Positions 42,846 to 49,843 of a stretch of 50,549 nt of DNA are shown here, piece by piece. A program made the position numbers and the translations under genes. The DNA comes from Chitinophagaceae bacterium (GTDB taxonomy: Bacteria; Bacteroidota; Bacteroidia; Chitinophagales; Chitinophagaceae), in contig SEAD01000020.1 of the NCBI GenBank assembly GCA_004173355.1, positions 1 to 50,549 on the forward strand, in the 5' to 3' direction. The notes beneath the pieces are model-generated. The model saw only the letters and a list, made by a program, of their open reading frames with translations, was not told where the DNA came from and searched no databases. Numbering within the stretch: the first letter of the stretch is position 1; the number at the start of each line of letters is the position of its first letter.

Positions 42846-43206
42846 GTACGCAGTGATCCGGTTCGTACCGCGGGTGGAGCGCGAAGAGTTTATCAATATC
42901 GGTGTGATCCTTTATTGCAAATCGGCGCGTTTCCTCGATACAAGGTTTTCGGTGGACCGCAGGAGGATTGAATCTTTCTGCGCGGGTATTGATTGTGATG
43001 AACTGGAAAAACATATCGCGTCTTTCAAGGGTATTACCATTGGTGCAAAGGATGCAGGTCCTATCGGCAAACTGGAACCTGCCTTACGTTTCCGCTGGCT
43101 GACGGCCTGGCGGAGTACCATTGTGCAATCATCACGTGTGCATCCGGGCCTGACCAGCGACCCTGCGGCTACACTAGATAAACTCCTTGCACAACTTGTC
43201 GGGTAA
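42823..43206 (+). CDS. DUF3037 domain protein, partner of the HipA-like kinase
   Basis: The 127-residue protein covers a complete DUF3037 domain: FEYAVIRFVPRVEREEFINI, GVILYCKSARFLDTRF, and FRWLTAWRSTIVQSSRVHPG near the end. The family is cytoplasmic, of unknown function, and repeatedly encoded with HipA_2 kinases. The ATG lies 23 bases before the kinase stop in another frame, so translation of the two is probably coupled. It may bind, regulate or be a substrate of the kinase; this is inference from the pairing only. It converges with the helicase gene, with 5 bp between the stops. Confidence 0.82.
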   Translation: MPEQQLFEYAVIRFVPRVEREEFINIGVILYCKSARFLDTRFSVDRRRIESFCAGIDCDELEKHIASFKGITIGAKDAGPIGKLEPALRFRWLTAWRSTIVQSSRVHPGLTSDPAATLDKLLAQLVG

Positions 43207-43211
43207 AGGCC

Positions 43212-45116
43212 TCATTCCATCCATTCCCAGGCACTCCGGTAACCATTTGCCCGTTCGGACCATGCGATGAATGCTGCATAAAACGGCGAAGCAGACAGCG
43301 TGCCGCTGTCGCCCGTCACTACCAGTTTTTTGCGTGCGCGTGTCATGGCCACATTCATCCGGCGGGTATCGGCCAGGAAGCCGATTTTACTTTCGGTATT
43401 GGATCTCGTCATGCTGATATAGACCACATCCCGCTCCTGTCCCTGGAAACTGTCAATGGTATTGACAGATACATGTTCTTCATGACGCCGGATAATTTGG
43501 GAATGGGCAGCCAGCTCGCGCAAAAGCAACACCTGTTGTTTGTAGGGGGAGATAACGGCAATGGAAACCGGTGCATGCATACCTGACCGCCCCTCCAGTT
43601 CCTCCAGCAGGCCGGATACATGGCGGATCACAAATGCTGCTTCTTCGGGATTGCTGGTACTGGAACCTTCCGCCTTTTCATCGAAACCACAACCTGCCGT
43701 ATCGATAAAAAGCAGCGGGTCGTCCCCTTCGAACAGCAGCCTTGTTGCCACGGATGGATGCGCCGAAAGCCGGTCTTCGTAAAATTGTGCCGAGCTGAAG
43801 CCCATGATCGTTTCGTTCATACGGTACTGTTCATTGAGCAGAGTGACCGCGCCCGGATAACGGCCCGCCAGTTTTTCAAGCAGTGTCCTGGAAAGCCCGT
43901 TCCTGGCGGCTTCTGCCGACTTAATCGTGGGCGGCAACTGGAGGTGATCACCTGCCAGCACGAGTTTTTTTGCTTTAAGGATGGGTATCCAGCAGGCTGG
44001 TTCGAGCGACTGACCTGCTTCATCAATCACCACGGTGTGGTATTCCAGGTTGCGGACCGTATAATGGTTGGCACCCACGAGGGTGGCGGCCACTACCTGT
44101 GCCCTGGCCACCAGATCATCGAGGATGTATTGTTCGGTGGACAGCACCTGTTTCATGATATCCCTTGCCTCATTGAAGAGCGCATTACGCTGGTCGCGTT
44201 CCGCCTTGCCAAAACTCCTTTTGTATTTATGCGCCATATTGCGGAATTCATTGGCGCGCTTCTTCAGTTTCCCGATTTCCTTCATTGATGGATGCTGTTG
44301 CATGCGGCTGTCAAGCGTCAGCGAGTTGAGGCGTTCCGATACCCGCACGGGGTTTCCCACGCGCAATACATTCAATCCCGCAGCAGAAAGTTTTTCGCTC
44401 AGCAGGTCAACAGCTGTATTGCTGGGAGCCACAACAAGTATCCGCTGGTGGTCCTGCTTGTACAGTGCCCTGATCGCCTCCACGAGTGTGGTGGTTTTCC
44501 CCGTGCCGGGTGGGCCGTGCACAATCGAAAGTTCGCGGGCTGACAGGATCCGGTGCACAGCCATTTCCTGTGAGGCATTGAGGTCGGGGAAAGGGTAAGT
44601 GAACACAGCCGTATCAACTGTTGGCTCCTGCACTCCGGTAAGCACCTTCAGGAGATTGTCCCTGTCCTGGTTTTCGATCCGGGCATCGGCCTGTTTCAGC
44701 GCAGCCTCCATTTCATCGTAACTGTTGTCGTCAAACAGCAGGTCGATACCGAGTTTGCCATCGCGCGACCAGTGCGGCAGTTCGTCCGTCCGCAATGTCA
44801 GTTTCAGCCGGTCGCCCGACTGCCAGCTGATGACCCCTTCCACACGGTCTTCCCCCGGATTATGGTTTGAAAAAATCGCCGCCGGTGCACCAAACCGCAA
44901 CTGGTGCGGCAGGTCCCGGTGTGTGGTCCGTTCCAGCTCCACGGTCAGGTAATCACCACGCCCCATTTCAGTGTCGCGGATTGCGACAGGGTACCAGCTG
45001 CTGCCCTGTGCACGGCGGTCATTCACCGACGACTTACCCATCTGCTGGCGGTGCAGCTCTTCATCTTCCCTCCGTTCCATCGCCAGGAGGTTTCTCAGTA
45101 ACCGGAAATATTCCAT
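43212..45116 (-). CDS. SF1B helicase of the Upf1/IGHMBP2-like (DNA2/NAM7) family
   Basis: The 634-residue cytoplasmic protein has an N-terminal beta-barrel region (YLTVELERTTHRDLPHQL, GDRLKLTLRTDELP) and a RecA-like domain 1 with Walker A HGPPGTGKTTTLVEA near residues 200-215 and Walker B VIDEAGQSLEP. Domain 2 contains LNEQYRMNETIMGF, TIDSFQGQERDVVYISMTRS and RRMNVAMTRARKKLVVTGD (motifs IV-VI). Such proteins unwind RNA or DNA 5' to 3'; the bacterial members are poorly studied. The promoter at 45121-45128 lies only four bases before the ATG, so the message should be leaderless. Confidence 0.9.
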   Translation of the reverse strand: MEYFRLLRNLLAMERREDEELHRQQMGKSSVNDRRAQGSSWYPVAIRDTEMGRGDYLTVELERTTHRDLPHQLRFGAPAAIFSNHNPGEDRVEGVISWQSGDRLKLTLRTDELPHWSRDGKLGIDLLFDDNSYDEMEAALKQADARIENQDRDNLLKVLTGVQEPTVDTAVFTYPFPDLNASQEMAVHRILSARELSIVHGPPGTGKTTTLVEAIRALYKQDHQRILVVAPSNTAVDLLSEKLSAAGLNVLRVGNPVRVSERLNSLTLDSRMQQHPSMKEIGKLKKRANEFRNMAHKYKRSFGKAERDQRNALFNEARDIMKQVLSTEQYILDDLVARAQVVAATLVGANHYTVRNLEYHTVVIDEAGQSLEPACWIPILKAKKLVLAGDHLQLPPTIKSAEAARNGLSRTLLEKLAGRYPGAVTLLNEQYRMNETIMGFSSAQFYEDRLSAHPSVATRLLFEGDDPLLFIDTAGCGFDEKAEGSSTSNPEEAAFVIRHVSGLLEELEGRSGMHAPVSIAVISPYKQQVLLLRELAAHSQIIRRHEEHVSVNTIDSFQGQERDVVYISMTRSNTESKIGFLADTRRMNVAMTRARKKLVVTGDSGTLSASPFYAAFIAWSERANGYRSAWEWME

Positions 45117-45120
45117 TCCG

Positions 45121-45128
45121 CAAAAGTA
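45121..45128 (-). promoter_or_regulatory. TAnnTTTG promoter of the helicase gene
   Basis: TACTTTTG on the minus strand, with CGGA and then the ATG at 45116. Predicted transcription begins at about 45117, at the start codon. Confidence 0.6.
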
Positions 45129-45192
45129 GGAGTATAAAATTCCGTAATATCGTAGCGGGTTAGCAAATCATTTCCTCATTCAAATTTTTTTT

Positions 45193-46050
45193 ATGCAATG
45201 GAAAGGCAGGCGTGCCAGCACCAATGTGGATGACCGGCGCGGTGTATCCGGCGGCGGTATTGCGGCAGGCGGTGGCGTAATCGGTGTGATCATATTCCTG
45301 CTCTATCAGTTTCTCGGTGGCGGAGGCGGCGACCTCTCCCAGCTACCGCAACTCACACCTGGTGGCGGCGCGCAGCAGGAACTGAGCGCCGAAGAAAAAA
45401 AAGCAGATGACGAGCGCGCAGAATTTGTGAAGGTAGTGCTCGCAGACACGGAAGATGTGTGGAGCAAACTCTTCAGGGAATCGGGCGAAAATTACCAGGC
45501 TCCCACCCTTGTGTTATTCCGCAACCAGGTACAATCAGCCTGCGGCAGCGCCAGCGCTGCCATGGGCCCTTTCTACTGTCCCGGTGACCAGCAGGTCTAT
45601 ATCGATCTTTCTTTTTACGAGGACATGCAGAACAAACTGAAAGCACCCGGCGATTTTGCCATGGCCTACGTGGTGGCGCATGAAATCGGCCACCATATCC
45701 AGAAACTGAACGGCACTTCTGATAAAATGGCGAGGCTGCGACAGACCATGAGCGAAACAGAATACAACAAGTATTCGGTCAAGGTGGAACTGCAGGCAGA
45801 TTTCCTCGCAGGTGTATGGGCCAACCACGCACAGCAGATGAAAAACATCCTCGAACCCGGCGATATCGACGAAGCACTCAATGCAGCCAATGCAATCGGA
45901 GACGACCGGCTTCAGAAAGAAGCGCAGGGACGGGTAGTGCCGGATGCCTTCACCCATGGCACCTCGGCCCAGCGGATGTACTGGTTCAAAAAAGGTTTCA
46001 ATTCCGGTGATATCCGCCAGGGTGATACTTTTAACGCGCCCGACCTCTAA
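45193..46050 (+). CDS. Membrane-anchored neutral zinc metallopeptidase (YpfJ family)
   Basis: The 285-residue protein has a short N-terminal cytoplasmic piece ([16 protein letters not shown], typical of the family), a Gly-rich membrane helix near 20-40, and a periplasmic zincin domain. The zinc site is HEIGH (His163, Glu164, His167) in [12 protein letters not shown]. Downstream are [20 protein letters not shown] with the third ligand Glu and the closing [16 protein letters not shown]. Substrate unknown; family members are widespread but little studied. The gene has no visible -7 element. Confidence 0.9.
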   Translation: MQWKGRRASTNVDDRRGVSGGGIAAGGGVIGVIIFLLYQFLGGGGGDLSQLPQLTPGGGAQQELSAEEKKADDERAEFVKVVLADTEDVWSKLFRESGENYQAPTLVLFRNQVQSACGSASAAMGPFYCPGDQQVYIDLSFYEDMQNKLKAPGDFAMAYVVAHEIGHHIQKLNGTSDKMARLRQTMSETEYNKYSVKVELQADFLAGVWANHAQQMKNILEPGDIDEALNAANAIGDDRLQKEAQGRVVPDAFTHGTSAQRMYWFKKGFNSGDIRQGDTFNAPDL

Positions 46051-46107
46051 ACCGGCATGATATTTTGATAGATGATGGAAACGATCATTCATCTAAAAAA
46101 TAAAACC

Positions 46108-46299
46108 ATGTTAAAAGGAACTTTAGGCCTTTTGGCCGGTGCAGCCGCAGCATATGGAATCTACAAGTACTCACGCATGAGTGCAGAAGAAAAGAACGCC
46201 CTCAAAGCCAGGGGAAAGGATTTTGTTGACAAAAACCTCAACGGCTTCGGCGATCTTTTCGGCAAAAAGACTGCAACTGCCAACGGCAGCACAAACTGA
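46108..46299 (+). CDS. Small membrane protein, YtxH-like
   Basis: The 63-residue protein has one N-terminal helix with Gly/Ala spacing (GTLGLLAGAAAAYGIYKYSR) followed by a charged amphipathic stretch (MSAEEKNALKARGKDFVDKN) and a short Ser/Thr tail. The pattern matches YtxH-like stress-associated small proteins, but at this length the assignment is weak. I use the ATG at 46108 instead of one 36 bases upstream because the helix then starts the protein. A terminator follows 26 bp after the stop. Confidence 0.62.
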   Translation: MLKGTLGLLAGAAAAYGIYKYSRMSAEEKNALKARGKDFVDKNLNGFGDLFGKKTATANGSTN

Positions 46300-46324
46300 T
46301 AATTCCGTCCAACCGGAACTGGAT

Positions 46325-46356
46325 AAACAGGTAGCTATATGTTACCTGTTTTTTTT
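46325..46356 (+). terminator. Terminator of the small YtxH-like gene
   Basis: AAACAGGTA (46325-46333) pairs perfectly with TACCTGTTT (46343-46351), followed by a T run. Confidence 0.85.
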
Positions 46357-46427
46357 ATTTATATACCGGGGAAAATACGGGGTACCGGTACGGGGAAAGT
46401 CCCGGTAGCCGGAATGCTGACACTCCT

Positions 46428-46435
46428 TACATTTG
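46428..46435 (+). promoter_or_regulatory. TAnnTTTG promoter of the NUDIX leader
   Basis: TACATTTG, predicting transcription from about 46439. No clear -33 box. The next feature downstream is an intrinsic terminator, not a start codon. Confidence 0.5.
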
Positions 46436-46479
46436 CTGTGAACCTTGATCATTTCCTTATTCGTGAGAATGTTAGCTTG

Positions 46480-46505
46480 ACCCTGCTACGGCAGGGTTTT
46501 TCTTT
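46480..46505 (+). terminator. Leader terminator before the NUDIX gene
   Basis: ACCCTGC-TACG-GCAGGGT (46480-46497), a 7-bp perfect stem with tetraloop, followed by TTTTTCTTT. It lies about 42 nt after the predicted transcription start and 30 bp before the NUDIX ATG, so it would end a short RNA unless bypassed. Confidence 0.75.
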
Positions 46506-46534
46506 GCAGGCATAATAATTGGAAACCGTTCAGG

Positions 46535-46996
46535 ATGAAACAGAGTGCAGGGATACTCGCTTACCGGATCCGGGGTAAACTGACAGAATACTTTCTCGTA
46601 CATCCCGGAGGGCCCTTCTGGAAAAGTAAGGATGCCGGTGCATGGTCAATCCCGAAAGGGGAATTCGGGGAAAATGAAACGGCCGAAACCGCCGCCCGTC
46701 GTGAATTCCGCGAAGAGACGGGCACTACCGTAAAGGATCCACTTGTGCCACTTCAGGCAGTACGGCTTAAATCAGGAAAATGGATCCATGCCTTAGCCGC
46801 ACACATCGAAATCGACGAGAACTCCATCACCAGTAACGAATTTGAAATGGAATGGCCGCCCCGCTCAGGTAAAAAAATAATGGTGCCCGAAGCAGACCGC
46901 GCCGGCTGGTTTAACCTGGCGACAGCCACGGAAAAAATCAACCAGGGCCAGATACCCTTGCTCGAGGAACTCTCTGCGGCTATTGCCCTGAAGTAA
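46535..46996 (+). CDS. NUDIX hydrolase
   Basis: The 153-residue cytoplasmic protein has a perfect Nudix box, GEFGENETAETAARREFREE followed by TGT (pattern Gx5Ex7REUxEExGU), at about residues 47-69. It has an N-terminal SAGILAYRIRGKLTEYFLVH strand as in the DNA-mismatch/AP4A-type group (relatives are often described as NUDIX proteins acting on diadenosine or nucleotide substrates). The substrate cannot be named. Its 3' end overlaps the convergent YihY gene by 17 bp, and a promoter plus an intrinsic terminator precede it. Confidence 0.9.
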   Translation: MKQSAGILAYRIRGKLTEYFLVHPGGPFWKSKDAGAWSIPKGEFGENETAETAARREFREETGTTVKDPLVPLQAVRLKSGKWIHALAAHIEIDENSITSNEFEMEWPPRSGKKIMVPEADRAGWFNLATATEKINQGQIPLLEELSAAIALK

Positions 46997-47981
46997 CATC
47001 GCCGGTACCCGCAGGTTTTTTCTTTACCAGGCTGGCCGGGTCAATGTCCTCCTTCTGCTGGATCGTTTTTTTTCCCATTTCCACCTCTACCTGTTTCGTA
47101 GTCACGGCATAGTCGTTCGGATGGATCGCCGAACCATACCTCACCGCATAGGCTTTGGTAAATTCTGCCCCGAAATAAAGTATCAGCGAGGAATAATAAG
47201 TCCATAACAGCAATACTACCAGCGACCCGGCGGCACCATAGGTTGACCCCACTTCGGTTTTGTTGATATAAAAAGAGATCAGGAATTTTCCGACCATGAA
47301 AAGCAGTGCAGTGACTACTGCACCAGAAATGACATCCCGCCATTTTATTTTGGCATCCGGAAGCACCTTGAAGACGACCGCAAAGATCGTTGAGACCAAT
47401 GCCAGTGTGATCACCTGGTTAATGATGTAAAAAATGATGACGGCTACATCAGGGTAATGGGACTGCAACCTCTTACTGAATAAATCTACCAGCGAAGTAA
47501 GAGCCAGTGAAACGATCAGTATGAACCCCAGGCTCGCAATAACGGAGAAAGAAAGAAAACGGTTCTGCAGGAATTTGAGCCAGCCTTTTTTCGGTTTGGC
47601 TTTGATGCCCCATATCGAATTGATGGAATCCTGGATTTCAGCAAATACCGTTGTGGCACCTACCAGCAACGTGATCACACCAATTATCGCAGCAGTGTTT
47701 GTTTTCCCATCCAGTGACGCATTTTTAATGATCTCCTGCACCTGCAGTGCTGTATCCGCGCCAACCATCCCTTGCAACTCATAAAATATCTTTCCCTGGA
47801 TCGCATCCTGTCCGAGGAAAATACTTCCAAGGAAAATGATCACGATCATCAGGGGGCCCATTGAAAAAACGGTATAGTAAGCAAGTGACCCACTCAGTTT
47901 GGTGAGCTTATCTTCACCAAATCCTTTGAACGACGCCTTTAATACTTCCCAGATCCCTTTAGCACTCAGCTTTTCCCTCAT
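46980..47981 (-). CDS. YihY/BrkB-family inner-membrane protein
   Basis: The 333-residue protein has about six membrane helices, and family motifs LTKLSGSLAYYTVFSMGPL at the start, EIQDSINSIWGIKAKPKKGW, and GAAGSLVVLLLWTYYSSLIL in the last third. The C-terminal 60 residues are charged and soluble (EVEMGKKTIQQKEDIDPASL). Despite the old ribonuclease BN label, the family has no established enzyme activity. It overlaps the upstream 79-residue gene by four bases (ATGA) and is the last gene of a small operon. Confidence 0.9.
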   Translation of the reverse strand: MREKLSAKGIWEVLKASFKGFGEDKLTKLSGSLAYYTVFSMGPLMIVIIFLGSIFLGQDAIQGKIFYELQGMVGADTALQVQEIIKNASLDGKTNTAAIIGVITLLVGATTVFAEIQDSINSIWGIKAKPKKGWLKFLQNRFLSFSVIASLGFILIVSLALTSLVDLFSKRLQSHYPDVAVIIFYIINQVITLALVSTIFAVVFKVLPDAKIKWRDVISGAVVTALLFMVGKFLISFYINKTEVGSTYGAAGSLVVLLLWTYYSSLILYFGAEFTKAYAVRYGSAIHPNDYAVTTKQVEVEMGKKTIQQKEDIDPASLVKKKPAGTGDVTSGQ

Positions 47982-48217
47982 AATTCAAAATGTTTCTCTA
48001 TTTCCTTTCCGGCCGCTTCTACAAGCCGCGCAGGACGTTCTTCGTTTACTGTCCATTTACAATCATGATATGCGAGGTATCCGAACGACACCTTATTCAG
48101 CACCACATGGAATGATGCAGGTTTCCCATCTGCTCCCTGTTTGCCTGAAGGGTTGACCCAGCCCTCATACAATACACCGTCCGAGGTAAAACTTATGTCA
48201 AAGATTTTATCCTGCAT
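47978..48217 (-). CDS. Small conserved-looking hypothetical protein
   Basis: The 79-residue protein has no membrane or signal segment. It reads as a compact alternating fold (FDISFTSDGVLYEGWVNPSG, SFHVVLNKVSFGYLAYHDCK, VNEERPARLVEAAGKEIEKH). It resembles short hypothetical proteins common in Sphingobacteriia, but I cannot name a family. The ATGA overlap with the YihY gene and the 5-bp distance from the 59-residue gene place it in the same operon. Confidence 0.75.
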   Translation of the reverse strand: MQDKIFDISFTSDGVLYEGWVNPSGKQGADGKPASFHVVLNKVSFGYLAYHDCKWTVNEERPARLVEAAGKEIEKHFEL

Positions 48218-48222
48218 CGGAG

Positions 48223-48402
48223 TTATTTTAAAGGCTGGTCTTTTTTATCAGCGGGGTTACCGTCTACTGTTTTTCCCTTCAGGTCAGCGTTCGCTACTTT
48301 TTCGCCTTTGCCCTCTTCTTCACCTGGTGCTTTATCATTGCCCTCCAGGTGCCGGTTGGATTGCCGGAGATCCTCCCTGGACGGTTCGTTTTTTAAATCC
48401 AT
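48223..48402 (-). CDS. Short charged hypothetical protein
   Basis: The 59-residue protein is hydrophilic and unstructured in appearance: MDLKNEPSREDLRQSNRHLE followed by Lys/Glu/Gly/Asp-rich sequence to KKDQPLK. It has no hydrophobic core. I use the ATG at 48402 rather than 48582 because the upstream extension has odd, low-quality composition. It sits 5 bp before the 79-residue gene, which supports it as a real first gene of the YihY operon. Confidence 0.55.
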   Translation of the reverse strand: MDLKNEPSREDLRQSNRHLEGNDKAPGEEEGKGEKVANADLKGKTVDGNPADKKDQPLK

Positions 48403-48757
48403 AAAATCCTGTTTGGCTATAAGGTTACACAAACCCTGCCACAGGGACCGGGCCTTTCCAGACAGGAGCGGAACAATTAAAGAAGACAATTTATCCCGAT
48501 TCCCGAAAAATCCGGGAAAACCCGGAAAGGGCTGATTATAAGGCTGAAACGTCGTTGACGCTGGATTGCTGACTAATACCAATTTTCAGGTAACCATATG
48601 TCCCATAGGCTGTTACCGTTTCTGGACAGCAGGTATGTAACGCAAAGTCTGAACCCGCTGGGTACCTGCTTATTAGAATTATCTAAAAAACGCCAGCCGT
48701 TTCCCCGTTTTCCTCCCTCCCTGCCCGTCGACCCATCCATTTTTGAAGGGCTAATTC
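48403..48757. other. 355-bp intergenic region before a receiver gene
   Basis: No gene is supported here; frames on both strands are short and of poor composition. It holds GC-rich self-complementary tracts near 48495-48530 (CCGGGAAAACCCGG and neighbours) but no clean terminator. The end toward 48758 carries the promoter of the receiver gene. Confidence 0.5.
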
Positions 48758-48765
48758 TATCTTTG
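48758..48765 (+). promoter_or_regulatory. TAnnTTTG promoter of the receiver gene
   Basis: TATCTTTG, then CTGC, then the ATG at 48770. Predicted transcription begins at or one base before the start codon. Confidence 0.65.
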
Positions 48766-48769
48766 CTGC

Positions 48770-49141
48770 ATGGCTGCAAAACCGACCGTTATTATTTACG
48801 ACGATAACCAGGACCTGCTCGACATGTGCGAGATGGTTCTTTCAACCGTGGATGTTGAGATAATTACCCGGATGAATTGTGATTCCCTGATGGCTGACCT
48901 CGCAGGCCACCAGCCTGCCGTTGTATTAATGGACAATCACATCGGGACAGTTTCCGGTGTGGATGCGGTCAAAAAAATGAAAGCTTCTGAATTCAAAAAT
49001 ATCTGTACGATACTTTTCTCCGCAAACTTCCATGTTAAAGAGCTCGCTGATGAAGCCGGTGCGGATTATTACCTCGAAAAGCCGTTCAATATTCACGAAC
49101 TGAGAAATATAGTACTCACCTGCATCGGCGTGAATGCCTGA
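48770..49141 (+). CDS. Single-domain response regulator receiver
   Basis: The 123-residue protein is a lone receiver domain: acidic pair Asp11-Asp12 in IIYDDNQDLL, phospho-acceptor Asp55 in VVLMDNHIG, switch Ser84 in ILFSANFH, and Lys104 in YLEKPF. No output domain, so it acts by protein contact or as a phosphate relay; the cognate kinase is not in the window. It appears leaderless (promoter at 48758-48765). A related receiver gene with an internal deletion follows 45 bp downstream. Confidence 0.92.
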   Translation: MAAKPTVIIYDDNQDLLDMCEMVLSTVDVEIITRMNCDSLMADLAGHQPAVVLMDNHIGTVSGVDAVKKMKASEFKNICTILFSANFHVKELADEAGADYYLEKPFNIHELRNIVLTCIGVNA

Positions 49142-49186
49142 TCACGCCTTAATCCCCGCTGGCTTCATAATTGATTCTGGTGCAGT

Positions 49187-49511
49187 ATGCACCCCGATGA
49201 AAACGATAACAGGGCAACCATTGTGATTGCCGATGATGACCGCGACCTGCTCCAGCTGGTCCGGATGCGACTCGAATCCGAGGGTTACCGTCCTGCTGGA
49301 CATCTCCATGGATGGTATTTCAGGAGAAGACATCTGCAGGGAACTCAAACACCATAAAAAGACTTCATCCATACCTGTGGTGTTGTTTTCAGCGAACGAC
49401 GATATCGAAGAGGCAGCCCGCGCCTGTGGCGCCGATGACTACATGCCCAAGCCGTTCAGCATTGACCTGATGAAAGCCAAGCTTTCGAGGATTGTGATGG
49501 CAGGACGTTGA
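49187..49511 (+). pseudogene. Receiver-domain gene with internal frame-shifting deletion
   Basis: From ATG 49187 the frame codes ATIVIADDDRDLLQLVRMRL and ESEGY, the normal beta1-alpha1-beta2 start of a receiver. The continuation is found only in another frame: VTVLLDISMDGISGEDICRE, with the acceptor Asp, then VVLFSAN and DYMPKPF, to TGA at 49511. About 20 residues between the acidic pair and the acceptor Asp are missing (24 residues apart; the normal spacing is about 43). A deletion near 49285, not a multiple of three, therefore both shortened and frame-shifted the gene. The intact neighbour upstream is its probable paralogue. Confidence 0.82.
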
Positions 49512-49591
49512 AGGGATGGTCAATGGCCTCCCGGCAAAAAAATGACCGATCCATACAGACCGGCCATAATCTTTCAGTAATACATTCCTGA

Positions 49592-49786
49592 TTAACTTAC
49601 CGCCGCTTCCGCAGCATGGTAATTTTTTGCTTTTGAAAATACCCCTGAAATATGACGGCTGTGGGGGCGGTGGGCAGGCTCTGCGTGCATTGTCGCCCTG
49701 CGGCGACGGTTGCGTGCTATAAAAAATGTGGCCACACCGGCTGCAAGCACTGCCGCCCCGGCTATGAGTTTATTATTCTTTGTCAT
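49592..49786 (-). CDS. Small single-helix membrane protein
   Basis: The 64-residue protein (MTKNNKLIAGAAVLAAGVAT) has one N-terminal membrane helix ending at a basic patch RNRRRR, then a polar, His-rich tail (HAEPAHRPHSRHISG). No family is recognised. I use the ATG at 49786; the frame continues upstream to an ATG at 49834 but that gives a hydrophilic lead before the helix. Similar short helix-plus-basic-tail proteins are common in Bacteroidota. Confidence 0.6.
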   Translation of the reverse strand: MTKNNKLIAGAAVLAAGVATFFIARNRRRRATMHAEPAHRPHSRHISGVFSKAKNYHAAEAAVS

Positions 49787-49843
49787 GATTTTCCTTTTGA
49801 GATGAATAATCGGTTTACCATGACAGTAATACAAAGGTTGTGC

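Noticed and set aside
49187-49511. Programmed frameshift in the second receiver gene
   Set aside because: There is no slippery sequence, and about 20 residues of the fold are missing at the junction, which a frameshift alone cannot explain.
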